From Hydrangea macrophylla (Eukaryota > Streptophyta > Magnoliopsida > Cornales > Hydrangeaceae): DNA of 64,000 nucleotides. The DNA lies in assembly GCA_033977485.1 (NCBI GenBank), contig CM066987.1:49417033-49481032 (forward strand), written 5' to 3'. Shown here piece by piece: positions 63,601 through 64,000 of the stretch. A model generated the notes under the pieces. It saw nothing but the letters and a program-made list of their open reading frames with translations, ran no database searches and was not told the origin of the DNA. A program made the position numbers and the translations under genes. Every line of letters starts with the position of its first letter. Positions within the stretch are counted from its first letter, which is position 1.

Positions 63601-63950
63601 CCTGTACTTTATATATAGTTTCTGGCTCTATCTTCTATTTTAGGTTTTTGCTAATGTTTACAAAATAGAAAATGGTTATGGTCCCCTGTTTTGTAGTCCT
63701 CCTAGTGCTTCTGATCATTTAACAGTTAGTTCAGAAAATAAAAAAAATAATTTATTCGGGAAAAAAAGTAGAAATGAAGAGAAAGTTTTGGCATTTATAT
63801 GTAAGATATTCAAATAAGAGAAGGGAAATTAGGTACTTGTGGCAAGCAACAAGGAGCTCTTCATTTTTTACACCTTTAAGATTATCTGCTCCCAGCTTAA
63901 CTAAGAAAGATCGCCAATGCAGCCGCTCCTCGGCTGGGACTCCATTGAAA
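60613..63950 (-). CDS. longin/sigma-adaptin-like small subunit, probable TPLATE-complex LOLITA (3' part; exon 1 beyond the window)
   Basis: Four exons are present: 63950-63837, 63449-63370, 62092-61968 and 60684-60613 (391 nt, about 130 residues). All junctions are GT-AG and phases match. The protein reads FNGVPAEERLHWRSFLVKLG, NEELLVACHKSVYIVYTVLG, DVSVFVVGKDEYDELALAEA, CGKPPTERLFLDKYGKICLC, LDEIVWKGLLENTDKDRIKR and ends LKPPTEF. This is a longin fold (SNARE-like/clathrin-adaptor small chain), and length and C-terminus resemble the plant LOLITA protein of the TPLATE endocytosis complex. That identity is from memory of the family, so it is tentative; the longin class is firm. The first strand and start codon lie past 64000. 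No lesion is seen. Confidence 0.8.
60784..60985. repeat. 68-bp tandem repeat, three units, in the last intron of the longin gene
   Basis: Units begin at 60784, 60852 and 60920 with CAGATTCACAAAATTAC (or one-base variants), then TGGCCTTTTTCA and GAGCATGACCC. Period exactly 68 bp between the starts; the last unit is shortened. Confidence 0.85.
61419..61816. mobile_element. Tourist-like MITE (TAA TSD) in the longin gene intron
   Basis: TAA at 61416-61418 and 61817-61819. Terminal repeats GGCTTAGTTTGGC and exact inverse GCCAAACTAAGCC. 398 bp. The body carries GAGCTTTTAAAAGCTCC palindromes and a GGGCTTTTTTGGGGG repeat near 61668-61735. Confidence 0.9.
62140..63013. mobile_element. Harbinger-type MITE (TAA TSD) hosting a hAT MITE, longin gene intron
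   Basis: TAA at 62137-62139 and 63014-63016. Left end CAGCATCTCCACATCC; right end GTGTTGAGAATGCTC, the imperfect inverse. A hAT MITE at 62267-62640 is inserted inside. The remaining body has CTCTCTCC repeats around 62780-62870. Confidence 0.8.
62267..62640. mobile_element. hAT-like MITE with perfect 8-bp TSD GTTTGGAG, nested
   Basis: TSD at 62259-62266 and 62641-62648. Left end CAGTGTTACC; right end, reverse complemented, CAAGTTTACT, an imperfect match. Subterminal GCGATCCGCG-type repeats at both sides. 374 bp, non-coding. Confidence 0.85.
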
Positions 63951-64000
63951 CTGCATAACATCACAAAAGCTTTTTTCAACGCTTCAATTGTCCAATACTT

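Overview
The window is nuclear DNA of a flowering plant, most likely a woody eudicot. Plant splice signals, CT/GA-rich 5' leaders, Copia and L1 retroelements, a Mutator-like (MULE) element carrying a Ulp1-like gene, and many short inverted-repeat elements (MITEs) all point this way. I saw no prokaryotic feature, rRNA, convincing tRNA or CRISPR.

Layout. 1-2880: AT-rich flank with possible exon fragments and two small MITE-like units. 3209-3849: a small intact two-exon gene of unknown function (134 aa). About 4678-14700: a decayed MULE of about 10 kb with a transposase pseudogene (+, 5768-8304) convergent with a Ulp1-like C48 protease pseudogene (-, 14632 to about 9400). Inverted subterminal repeats bound both genes. 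15.3-17.7 kb: MITEs and simple repeats. 17749-26501: a complete Copia LTR retrotransposon with 5-bp target duplications (TSDs) and palindrome arrays in its LTRs. 26908-29085: a CACTA-type terminus followed by eight tandem copies of a unit of about 177 bp. 29479-29789: the last two exons of a cpFtsY-like sequence, degenerate. 29957-33050: a hAT-like MITE split by a deleted Copia element. 34.8-36.7 kb: a GGT-rich minisatellite with regularly spaced ATTATCTG hairpins. 37046-37322: a tRNA-derived SINE.

The right half holds the two clear host genes, both on the minus strand. One is a complete UAP56/SUB2-type DEAD-box helicase gene (mRNA splicing and export; 11 coding exons over 17 kb, 428 codons, no lesion). 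Its introns hold at least seven MITEs and an L1-type LINE, and intron 2 starts with GC. The other is the 3' part of a longin/sigma-adaptin-like small-subunit gene, probably the TPLATE-complex subunit LOLITA, which runs off the right edge. Between them lie stacked MITEs.

The genes do not form a pathway. The window shows housekeeping exons kept intact inside nested transposons, most of which can be delimited here from matching TSDs. All reading was by eye: exon borders that satisfy GT/GC-AG and reading phase are firm, while element ends without TSDs are approximate.
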